Assembly: GCA_965370435.1 (NCBI GenBank)
Contig: CBDUUP010000029.1
Coordinates: forward strand, 1 to 19,412
Direction: 5' to 3'
Length of the DNA stretch: 19,412 nt
From: CBDUUP01 sp965370435
GTDB taxonomy: Bacteria; Chloroflexota; Anaerolineae; Anaerolineales; UBA11579
The position numbers were made by a program, and so were the translations under genes. The notes beneath the pieces were generated by a model. It had not been told where the DNA came from. It searched no databases and saw only the letters and a program-made list of their open reading frames with translations. Positions 1 through 6,247 of the stretch are shown here, one piece after another (the stretch's first letter is position 1; each line of letters starts with the position of its first letter).

Positions 1-1
1 G

Positions 2-1102
2 GCGGGGGTGCGCCTGTTGAGCGGCAACCTCAATGAGTACCGCCGCGCCACCCATACCTGGTGGGAGAGCATCCAGCAGGCCGCGCCGGAGCTGCTGGAG
101 CGGCCGGTTTATTTCGTCTCCAGCAATATGCACAGCATGGTCAATATGCTGACCGGGTTTGCCCTGGAGCATAAAGCCGAGTTGGTGCGCTTCCTGAAAG
201 AATGTGACGATGGAGGTTTGCTCCGGGAATGGGAGGACATTCAAGCCAGCGAAGTGCTTTCCCGTCAGGAGAATTTCTTCTATTACGTGCTCAAGAAATT
301 CCTCCAGACCGAGCGAGGCCAGCCCTGGGTCGCTATGCGGCGGGAACAGGAGGAAGCCAGCGGCATCACCCGCATCCCCAGCGAACACACCTTCGACGTG
401 GACGTGCAGGTGATTGACCTCGCCCGCCTGGACCCCGAACGCCTGGACCCTCGCCTGAAAGACGGCGGTTTGGACTTTTTGGAACGCAGCGATGCTTTGA
501 TCTTGAACATTGATTATCCTCTGGGGATGGCGGCCTACAATATCCTGGCCAAGGTGGCCGAACACGCCTGGGAGATCGGAGGCATTTATTTCCTGGGGAA
601 GGCGGCTACCCTCAACGGCGTCATGGGTGATGTGATGATCCCCAGCGTGGTGCATGACGAGCAATCTCGCAACACCTACCTTTTCTCGAACTGTTTCTCC
701 GCCGCGGACGTATCTCCTTATCTGGTCTACGGCGCTGTGCTGGACAACCAAAAGGCGGTGACGGTGCGGGGTACTTTCTTGCAGAATTCGGAATACATGG
801 AGGTGTTCTACCGGGAGGGCTACACCGATATCGAGATGGAGGCCGGGCCGTACCTCTCGGCAGTGTACGAGATGTTCCGCCCCAAACGCCATCCGGTGGA
901 CGAGATCGTTGACCTGCACAACATCCCCTTCGACCTGGGTATCTTGCATTACGCTTCGGATAAACCCCTGAGCAAAGGCAAGAATCTGGGCGCGGGCAAT
1001 CTCTCCTACTATGGGATGGACCCGACTTATGCATCCTCCCTGGCGATCCTCCGGCGGATCTTCCATCTGGAGCGAGGCAGGGACTTGGCGAAGGGTGATT
1101 AG
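2..1102 (+). CDS. Nucleoside-phosphorylase-fold protein (5' end outside window)
   Basis: The reading frame is open to the window edge. The first possible start is GTG at 8, but the real start may lie upstream, so I treat the gene as 5'-partial. Numbering from that GTG gives 364 residues. The C-terminal half resembles the purine nucleoside phosphorylase/uridine phosphorylase superfamily: a Gly-rich segment at residues 190-212 (GGIYFLGKAATLNG) and an E-M-E motif at 276-278, the position where this superfamily contacts the ribose. The N-terminal ~130 residues are Trp/Glu-rich and not recognised. The gene is co-directional with the xanthine dehydrogenase-family gene 111 bp downstream, so a role in purine nucleoside breakdown is an attractive inference. 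A catalytically divergent member cannot be excluded. There is no signal peptide or membrane segment in the visible part, which suggests a cytoplasmic protein. Confidence 0.6.
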   Translation, partial: AGVRLLSGNLNEYRRATHTWWESIQQAAPELLERPVYFVSSNMHSMVNMLTGFALEHKAELVRFLKECDDGGLLREWEDIQASEVLSRQENFFYYVLKKFLQTERGQPWVAMRREQEEASGITRIPSEHTFDVDVQVIDLARLDPERLDPRLKDGGLDFLERSDALILNIDYPLGMAAYNILAKVAEHAWEIGGIYFLGKAATLNGVMGDVMIPSVVHDEQSRNTYLFSNCFSAADVSPYLVYGAVLDNQKAVTVRGTFLQNSEYMEVFYREGYTDIEMEAGPYLSAVYEMFRPKRHPVDEIVDLHNIPFDLGILHYASDKPLSKGKNLGAGNLSYYGMDPTYASSLAILRRIFHLERGRDLAKGD

Positions 1103-1135
1103 GGATTGGGCAACAAGGTAATCAGGTATTTGATA

Positions 1136-1211
1136 ACGAGTACGAATTACCCATCGTTTACTACCCACTGACCAACGTTCACTGATAACTGACTACTGAC
1201 AACTGAGACAC
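1136..1211 (+). repeat. Degenerate 7-bp tandem array before the XDH-like gene
   Basis: From about 1156 the spacer can be cut into 7-bp units that mostly end in ACT: GTTTACT, ACCCACT, GACCAAC, GTTCACT, GATAACT, GACTACT, GACAACT, GAGACAC. The array ends 2 bp before the ATG at 1214. No Shine-Dalgarno sequence is visible in it. The same style of array, with the same unit ending, abuts the ATG at 13595 on the other strand. Confidence 0.7.
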
Positions 1212-1213
1212 CC

Positions 1214-3448
1214 ATGACCACAATTGGAAAATCAATCCCCCGTGTGGACGCAAAAGGGAAAGTGACCGGAGAGGCGCTTTTCGCCGGGGACGTGAATATG
1301 GACGGCCAATGCTATATGAAAATTCTCTTCGCCAACCGGCCCCATGCGATTATTAAAAGCATGGATACCGGCAAGGCGGAGGCGTTGGAAGGGGTGATCG
1401 CCGTCTTCACGGCCCAGGACGTGCCCCATAACGAGTACGGCCTCATTATGAATGACCAGCCGGTATTGTGCGGTCTGGGGTCGAGCAAACCCCATGCTGA
1501 GCGGGTGCGTTTCGTGGGGGACCAGGTGGCGGTGGTGGTTGCGGAGACGGAGGCTGTCGCGGCACAGGCGCGCGATCTCATCGAAGTTGAATACGAAGAT
1601 TTGCCGGTCCTCACCGATCCCCTGGAGGCGATGAAGGAGGGCGCGTTGCTGCTGCATCCCGACCAGGAATCCAACGTGTTCTGCAACTATCGAATCCGGT
1701 ACGGGGACGTGGAGGCGGGTTTCGCCCAGGCAGATGTGATTGTGGAGAGCGAGTACCGCACCCCGATGCAGGAACACGCCTACTTGCAGCCGGAGGCCGG
1801 ACTGGGCTACGTGGACGAGGAGGGCCGGGTGACGGTGGTTGTCGGTGGACAGTGGGCCCACGAAGACCAGGCCCAGATCGCCCACGCGCTGGGTCTTCCC
1901 AAGGACCAAGTGCGGGTGATCTATCCGGCGGTGGGCGGGGCATTCGGGGGGCGGGAGGATATGTCGGTGCAGATCGTGTTGGGGCTGGCGGCCTGGCGGA
2001 TGCACCAGCGAGGGATTGACCGCCCGGTGAAGATCATCTGGAACCGGGAGGAGTCCATCCGGGGCCATAATAAACGCCACGCCTACCTCATCCGCAGCAA
2101 GTGGGGAGCCACGCAGGAGGGCAAGATCGTCGCCGCTCAGAGCGTCGTCATCCAGGATGGAGGGGCCTATGCCTACACCTCGACCAAAGTGCTGGGCAAT
2201 TCGACCTTGATGTGCACCGGCCCATACGAAATCCCCAACGTGAAGGTGGATTCGTATGCGGTATATACCAACAATATCCCTGGCGGGGCATTCCGGGGAT
2301 TCGGCGGACCACAGGGCGCTTTCGCCGCTGAAACCCAGGTGAACAAATTGGCCGAGGCCCTGAGCATGGATCCGGTGGAACTGCGTATGCGCAACACGGT
2401 GCGGGAGGGATCTATCCTCCCAACCGATGCGCCGCTGCCGGAGGGCGTCACGATGCCGCAGGTGGCCGAAGAATGCGCCCTGGCAGCGGGATGGATGCGA
2501 GGGGAGGATGGCTGGCAGCGTCCGTCTGGCGGTGAACCGGCCTGGCCGGACGTTCCCCCACCCGCAGAAGCGCACCTGAAACGAGGGGTGGGCTATGCGA
2601 TGGGTTTCAAGAACGTGGGTTTCTCATTTGGCTTCCCGGAGGGGTGCTGGGCGACGATTGAGCTGCACGGCGGAGCGGAGATCGAGAAGGTGGTCGTCTA
2701 CCACGCTGCGGCGGACGTGGGGCAGGGATCCCATACCGTCATCCAGCAGATGGCGGCGGAGGCGGTGGGGGTGCCGGTTGAGAAGGTCGAAATGGTTCTG
2801 GCCGACACCGCCACCAGCGATGACTCCGGCAGCGTCTCGGCCTCCCGGATGACGTTCATGGCGGGGAACGCCATCCGGGGCGCGGCGGCGGAAGCCTTGC
2901 AGAAATGGGAGGATGAAGCCCGCCCAGCGAAAGCCCGGTATCATTATGAGGCGCGGAAGACATCGCTTTTCGACCCGGTGACGGGCAAGGCAGACCCCAA
3001 TATCACCTATGGCTACGTGGCGGAAGCCGCCGCGGTGGAGGTGGATGTCGAGACCGGGCAACTGCGCATCTTGGAGATACTCTGCGCCAACGATGTGGGC
3101 AAGGCCATCAACCTCCAGCAGATCGAGGGGCAGATCGAGGGGGCGGTGGTGCAGGCGGCGGGGTACGTCACGGTGGAGAACTTCATCCAGGAGGATGGCC
3201 TGGTGCGGACGCCCCACCTGTCAACGTATTTGATCCCCACCGTGCTGGATGTACCCGATAAGGTGCAGTCGCTGGTGCTGGAATACGCCGACCCGCAAGG
3301 GCCGTGGGGGGCCAGGGGCATGGCGGAGATGCCTTACATCCCGCTGGCTCCGGCGGTCATCGCCGCGGTGCGGGACGCGCTGGGCGTTTGGATTGACGAA
3401 TTCCCGTTGACGCCGGAGCGGATTTTGAAAGCTCTGGGGAGGATATAA
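1214..3448 (+). CDS. Xanthine dehydrogenase-family molybdopterin-binding subunit
   Basis: This 744-residue protein is the catalytic large subunit of a molybdenum hydroxylase of the XDH/CO-dehydrogenase-large-subunit family, at the usual length. Visible family motifs are GGQW (211-214, with the active-site-region Gln213), GGAFGGRED (241-249), GGAFRGFGGPQ (357-367), GQG (503-505) and GARGMAEMP (699-707). Glu705 sits where the family has its base-catalytic glutamate. The RGFGGPQ form is typical of xanthine dehydrogenase-type members, but the substrate cannot be fixed from sequence. The FAD and [2Fe-2S] partner subunits are not in the window. Downstream is a convergent operon, so partners should lie upstream or elsewhere. 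The upstream nucleoside-phosphorylase-like gene suggests purine catabolism. The ATG at 1214 has no obvious ribosome-binding site, but the N-terminal sequence (IGKSIPRVDAKGKVTGEALF) is where the family normally begins. Confidence 0.92.
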   Translation: MTTIGKSIPRVDAKGKVTGEALFAGDVNMDGQCYMKILFANRPHAIIKSMDTGKAEALEGVIAVFTAQDVPHNEYGLIMNDQPVLCGLGSSKPHAERVRFVGDQVAVVVAETEAVAAQARDLIEVEYEDLPVLTDPLEAMKEGALLLHPDQESNVFCNYRIRYGDVEAGFAQADVIVESEYRTPMQEHAYLQPEAGLGYVDEEGRVTVVVGGQWAHEDQAQIAHALGLPKDQVRVIYPAVGGAFGGREDMSVQIVLGLAAWRMHQRGIDRPVKIIWNREESIRGHNKRHAYLIRSKWGATQEGKIVAAQSVVIQDGGAYAYTSTKVLGNSTLMCTGPYEIPNVKVDSYAVYTNNIPGGAFRGFGGPQGAFAAETQVNKLAEALSMDPVELRMRNTVREGSILPTDAPLPEGVTMPQVAEECALAAGWMRGEDGWQRPSGGEPAWPDVPPPAEAHLKRGVGYAMGFKNVGFSFGFPEGCWATIELHGGAEIEKVVVYHAAADVGQGSHTVIQQMAAEAVGVPVEKVEMVLADTATSDDSGSVSASRMTFMAGNAIRGAAAEALQKWEDEARPAKARYHYEARKTSLFDPVTGKADPNITYGYVAEAAAVEVDVETGQLRILEILCANDVGKAINLQQIEGQIEGAVVQAAGYVTVENFIQEDGLVRTPHLSTYLIPTVLDVPDKVQSLVLEYADPQGPWGARGMAEMPYIPLAPAVIAAVRDALGVWIDEFPLTPERILKALGRI

Positions 3449-3516
3449 TTAACCACGAAGGCACGAAGACACTAAGAAAAACAAAAAACTTTGTGTCTTT
3501 GCGCCTTGGTGGTTAA
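3449..3516. repeat. Long imperfect inverted repeat between convergent genes
   Basis: The left arm 3449-3472 (TTAACCACGAAGGCACGAAG...) is nearly complementary to the right arm 3493-3516 (...GCGCCTTGGTGGTTAA), with an A/T-rich loop. It begins directly after the XDH-like stop codon and lies 28 bp from the OsmC stop codon on the other strand. It could act as a bidirectional terminator. The 'ACCACGAAGGCACGAAGACAC' wording is also typical of a dispersed intergenic repeat found in many environmental genomes. Confidence 0.6.
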
Positions 3517-3543
3517 AAAAACATTCTGGAAAAAGTGGGGTGT

Positions 3544-3969
3544 TTAGATCAATTCCGCTTCGATGATGGTGAAAGTGTGCTCGATGGGGACGACTTTCGC
3601 CATCATGGCCTGGGCGGGGCAATATTTTTCGGCGGAGAGTTCGATAGATCTTTCGACGGCTGCGGGATCTACGTTTCTGCCGGTGACGATGTATTCCACC
3701 TTGATGTGGGTGAAGACGTGGGGGTGCTCTTCGGTTTGCTCGGCGTGGGCCTTGACCTCGAAGGCGGTGATCTCCTGGCGTTTCTTGCGCAGAATGGAGA
3801 GGGCGTCCATAGCGGTGCAACCCGCCAAACTGATGAGCATCAATTCAAGAGGGCGAAACCCGTCATCGTCGCCGCCCACGTCTTTCTCAGAATCCATGCG
3901 GATGGTCAAGCCGGTGTTGGCGGTTCCGGTGAAGGTCATTCGGTCTTGTAAGGTTACGATAGCGTCCAA
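3544..3969 (-). CDS. OsmC-family thiol peroxidase-like protein
   Basis: This is a 141-residue OsmC/Ohr-superfamily protein of normal length. The two cysteines of the family active site are present: Cys51 in the helix motif PLELMLISLAGCTAMD, and Cys117 in EKYCPAQAMM. In this superfamily the pair reduces organic or other hydroperoxides and is re-reduced by dithiol partners. It has no signal peptide, so it is probably cytoplasmic. The start is TTG (3967-3969), supported by a GGAG at 3977-3980 and by the 1-bp gap to the stop of the TlpA-like gene. This arrangement indicates co-transcription, and probably coupled translation, with the upstream selenoprotein and TlpA genes. The three genes together look like a peroxide/thiol repair unit. 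Subfamily (OsmC, Ohr or YhfA-like) is not resolved. Confidence 0.9.
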   Translation of the reverse strand: MDAIVTLQDRMTFTGTANTGLTIRMDSEKDVGGDDDGFRPLELMLISLAGCTAMDALSILRKKRQEITAFEVKAHAEQTEEHPHVFTHIKVEYIVTGRNVDPAAVERSIELSAEKYCPAQAMMAKVVPIEHTFTIIEAELI

Positions 3970-3970
3970 A

Positions 3971-4570
3971 TTAATTCTCCAATAGGGGGGTAACGTAGTG
4001 TTCCAGGCTCTCCCGGTTGATGGCCCCGGTCCAGGTCAGGAGGACAATGCCGTCCCGGTCTATCAGGTAAGAACTGGGCAGGTAATCATTTTGGAATCCC
4101 CGCAAGGCCTCGGTGTTTGGGTCCAACCAGATAGGGAAGGTGATGCCCATTTGGGCAGCGAAAGCGGCCACCTCTGGCCCCGGCGTACCGGCCTCAATGC
4201 CGATGACGAGGAAACCCTGGCTGGCGTGGTCTCGATAATAGGCGTTCAGGTCGGGCATCTCGAGTTTGCAGGGCGGGCACCAGATGGCCCAGTTGTTGAC
4301 CAGGACGACTTGGCCGCGAAGATCAGCCAGGGAGACGGAGTTTCCCTGGAGGTCGGTCAGGGTGAGTGAGGGGGCGGGGAAGGATACCTCCGCAGGAGGG
4401 ACCAGGCCATTGCCTGGAGCCGGTCGGGAGGGGGATGGGTCGGCGGCCTGCTTGGGCCAGAGGAATATCCCCAGCAGACCGAAGACGATCAAGCCCGCTC
4501 CAATCAGGGCCAGGCTGAAGGCGCGGTTGCGCAGCGAGGAAGTTTTTTCTGGAATGGGGGAGCTTTGCAT
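3971..4570 (-). CDS. Membrane-anchored TlpA/ResA-like thioredoxin
   Basis: This is a 199-residue redoxin. Residues 1-15 are polar with positive charges, 16-38 form one transmembrane or uncleaved signal-anchor helix, 40-60 are a Pro-rich linker, and the thioredoxin fold runs from about 65 to the end. The active site is WCPPC (Trp97-Cys101), the form typical of TlpA/ResA/CcmG proteins. The catalytic domain should therefore face outside the cytoplasmic membrane, where such proteins reduce or exchange disulfides, for example during cytochrome maturation. A cis-Pro is probably in the DYLPSSYLIDRDG segment. The ATG at 4568-4570 is 5 bp after the stop of the selenoprotein gene, within the same operon. 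Its specific client is unknown. Confidence 0.9.
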   Translation of the reverse strand: MQSSPIPEKTSSLRNRAFSLALIGAGLIVFGLLGIFLWPKQAADPSPSRPAPGNGLVPPAEVSFPAPSLTLTDLQGNSVSLADLRGQVVLVNNWAIWCPPCKLEMPDLNAYYRDHASQGFLVIGIEAGTPGPEVAAFAAQMGITFPIWLDPNTEALRGFQNDYLPSSYLIDRDGIVLLTWTGAINRESLEHYVTPLLEN

Positions 4571-4575
4571 GGACC

Positions 4576-5241
4576 TCAGGCTGTTAGCGCTTTTTTGATC
4601 TCTTCGATCATGTTAGGTTCGGGGTAAGCGCCGATTACGGTTCCGGCTCCGTGGTTGATGGTGGTCTGGGGCACAGAGCTGACGTGATATTTGAGGGCCA
4701 GTTCGGGGAACTCGGAGGAGGCGATCATCTCGGCGGTGACCAGGTCGCTTTGCAGGGCCATTCGATGGGCAAGCACCACGGCTTGCGGGCAGTACGGTCA
4801 AGTAGGGGTGACGAAGACTTGCAGGTGGACCGGGTCGCTGAGTTCATCCAGGAAGGCCCGGGTCTCAGCCAAGAGACCCGAATCGCGTTTGGAGATGTTG
4901 ATGAGGTCGTGGATGAGGGAGGTGAATTCGTTGCCGTTGGGGGCGCCGGTGAAGCGCACGCCGTAATCGACAACCTGGTCGTCTTCCAGACCGGCCAGAA
5001 TCAGGGTGGGGGCGTTCTCTACGCCGTAAAGGGCGGCGGTTTCGGCGTCTTGGTCCAGGTCAATGACCTGGGCGCTAAGTTTGTCGGAGAGGGCGGTGAC
5101 TTCCTGGACCATTTTTCCGGCGTCCTCGCAGAAGTGGCAATCCTCCTCGCGCTTGAAGAACAGCACTCGTACAGGATGTTCCAACTGGGCGAAGGCTTCC
5201 TGCACTTGCTGGGTGATCTCGTCGTTGAGCAGCTTGGTCAT
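4576..5241 (-). CDS. Predicted selenoprotein: two-domain protein disulfide oxidoreductase (glutaredoxin-like), Sec148
   Basis: A conceptual stop, TGA at 4798-4800, divides this gene. Read through as selenocysteine, it gives one 221-residue protein, the usual size for tandem-thioredoxin-fold protein disulfide oxidoreductases. The N-terminal domain carries CHFC (Cys35-Cys38). The C-terminal domain reads QVFVTPT-U-PYCPQAVVLAH, so the UGA replaces exactly the first Cys of the family's CPYC motif. The frame continues with good homology (SSVPQTTINHG contains the cis-Pro loop) to the stop at 4576. A perfect stem-loop of bacterial SECIS type follows the UGA. The ATG at 5239-5241 has an AGGA ribosome-binding site at 5251-5254. 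The TlpA-like gene starts 5 bp downstream. The role is probably a high-reactivity dithiol/selenothiol reductase feeding the TlpA or OsmC partners. The alternative, a nonsense mutation or sequencing error, is disfavoured by the position and the hairpin. Confidence 0.82.
4769..4786 (-). promoter_or_regulatory. Predicted bacterial SECIS hairpin
   Basis: In the mRNA, 11 nt after the UGA, a perfect 6-bp stem GCAAGC/GCUUGC closes a 6-nt loop CGUGGU. The stem arms are 4781-4786 and 4769-4774, and the loop is 4775-4780. Bacterial SECIS elements are small hairpins inside the coding region just downstream of the UGA, with a G among the first two loop bases. Here the second loop base is G, and the UGA-to-loop distance is 17 nt. 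This is the element expected to recruit SelB. Confidence 0.75.
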
Positions 5242-5296
5242 GGGGCGTACTCCTAGAAAGCGGTAATGTGTTGACCAGGGTATGGTCTGGCACCGT

Positions 5297-5324
5297 TAAG
5301 ATAGGGCGAGTATACCGTATCTTA
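5297..5324 (-). promoter_or_regulatory. Inverted repeat TAAGATA-N14-TATCTTA upstream of the redox operon
   Basis: Perfect 7-bp half-sites lie 56-83 bp upstream of the selenoprotein ATG. Between them, on the minus strand, is TATACT (5309-5314), a possible -10 box, but no good -35 was found at 17-18 bp. This fits an operator over a regulated promoter for the three-gene operon. It is a candidate only. Confidence 0.3.
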
Positions 5325-5392
5325 CATCCATATTTGGGCAGCGGGGGGACTGGGGACAGATGTCCTGAGGAGGGAGGGACATTTGTACTGTG

Positions 5393-5440
5393 AGGAGCTT
5401 CCGTTGGGGCGCAGCGCGCTGCGCCCCTACGGAAGCTCCT
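5393..5440. repeat. Near-perfect 24-bp palindromic hairpin
   Basis: AGGAGCTTCCGTTGGGGCGC pairs with GCGCCCCTACGGAAGCTCCT around a GCAGCGCGCTGC core, with one mismatch. It lies 10 bp beyond the stop of the small membrane-protein gene. No U-tract follows on either strand, so it is either a factor-independent hairpin without a tail or a dispersed palindromic repeat. 'GGGGCGCAGC...GCTGCGCCCC' cores are typical of such repeats. A smaller inverted repeat (ACAGATGTCC/GGACATTTGT) lies just before it at about 5356-5386. Confidence 0.6.
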
Positions 5441-5449
5441 ATTTAGGGG

Positions 5450-5953
5450 TCATTCTCCCTCAAGAGCGGCGGGTTCAGGGCGTTTGCCGAACAGGCGCGC
5501 GCCGAAGGCTCCTCCAAAGACGCCGATCACTGAGTAGATGAACAGGTTGCCGATCAGGTCAATGATGGTGAGAGTGGCTTCCAGGGATGAGGTTTCAAAG
5601 GGCAGGCTTTCGATAATGATCTCCTCGGTGCTCCCCAAGATTTGGGCGATGGTCGTTAATAGTTCATTCACATCTACCGATTGGAGGAGGTAAAAATGGA
5701 TGAAAGCGCCAACCGCGGCGGCCACGATCCCGCTGAAAACGCCCACTGCGATCCCCTCCGGCAGGGAAATGTTCCTCTCTTGGCCGCCTTCCCCGCCGCC
5801 CAGGTAGTTGTAATGCCAAGCGGCTAGAGCGGTTCCGAGCCAAATCCAGGCGCAGCAAAGGGTATTACCTAAACTGAGGATGGGGACTTTGGTGAGGATA
5901 GCCATCCCTAAACCGGCTAGAGTCCCAGAGAATATTAAACGGCGTATGTCCAT
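5450..5953 (-). CDS. Small integral membrane protein of unknown function
   Basis: This is a 167-residue protein that I do not recognise. It has hydrophobic segments at about 8-28 and 33-47, a longer one at about 68-90, and a last one at about 130-155 with small residues (GVFGGAFGARLFG). It ends in a charged tail, so it probably has four membrane helices. The acidic stretch between the third and last helices (EEIIIESLPFETSSLEA) would form a loop. On the minus strand a perfect TATAAT (5960-5965) sits only 6 bp before the ATG, which suggests a leaderless mRNA. There is no Shine-Dalgarno sequence. It is followed by a strong palindrome. Its neighbours (redox operon, M3 peptidase) give no clear functional hint. 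Confidence 0.75.
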   Translation of the reverse strand: MDIRRLIFSGTLAGLGMAILTKVPILSLGNTLCCAWIWLGTALAAWHYNYLGGGEGGQERNISLPEGIAVGVFSGIVAAAVGAFIHFYLLQSVDVNELLTTIAQILGSTEEIIIESLPFETSSLEATLTIIDLIGNLFIYSVIGVFGGAFGARLFGKRPEPAALEGE

Positions 5954-5959
5954 GAGGGT

Positions 5960-5988
5960 ATTATAATCTTAAACACTGAAGGACTGAA
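5960..5988 (-). promoter_or_regulatory. Promoter of the small membrane-protein gene (leaderless?)
   Basis: The -10 box is TATAAT (5960-5965, 6/6). At 17 bp spacing the -35 position is TTCAGT (5983-5988), which is part of the octamer repeat array. The expected transcription start falls at or within a few bases of the ATG at 5953. Confidence 0.45.
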
Positions 5989-6029
5989 AAACTGGAACAC
6001 TGAATCACTGAGACACTGAAGCGTTGAAA
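5974..6029. repeat. Degenerate 8-bp tandem array
   Basis: There are seven 8-bp units on the plus strand: CACTGAAG, GACTGAAA, AACTGGAA, CACTGAAT, CACTGAGA, CACTGAAG, CGTTGAAA. The array lies upstream of the membrane-protein gene and overlaps its -35 region. Beyond the array and the hairpin at 6055-6100, I see nothing else in the 294-bp spacer. Confidence 0.7.
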
Positions 6030-6054
6030 TTGTGAGTGGCGTTGGAATTAAAAT

Positions 6055-6100
6055 GGCGAGAGACCGTGATTAGGGATTCTCGAGTCGACGGTCTCTCGCC
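6055..6100 (-). terminator. Hairpin downstream of the M3 peptidase gene
   Basis: A perfect 13-bp stem, GGCGAGAGACCGT (6055-6067) with ACGGTCTCTCGCC (6088-6100), encloses a 20-nt loop. On the minus strand it is followed by ATTTTAATT, a weak U-tract. It is 148 bp past the peptidase stop codon, so it may end that transcript. Confidence 0.45.
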
Positions 6101-6247
6101 GGAGGGAGGAACTTGCCCCTGTGTTGATCTTTTGCCTTGGGAGTTGCACACACCCTTTTTTCGGAGCCGGGGCCGCTCCTTAGACCGGTGTAAAAAATTA
6201 CTTCCTGTTTTGCGAGTAGAGAGAAATTAAGCCTTTTGCAGTTTATG

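Noticed and set aside
1232..2575. 447-residue minus-strand open frame opposite the XDH-like gene
   Set aside because: It is an antisense shadow, rich in His/Arg/Pro, with no recognisable domain. The plus-strand frame has all family motifs.
4798..4800. Premature stop, i.e. a pseudogene or frameshifted thioredoxin gene
   Set aside because: The frame is unchanged on both sides, the downstream half is well conserved, the UGA sits exactly on the redox-active Cys codon and a SECIS-like hairpin follows. Selenocysteine explains all of this better, although a sequencing error is not strictly excluded.
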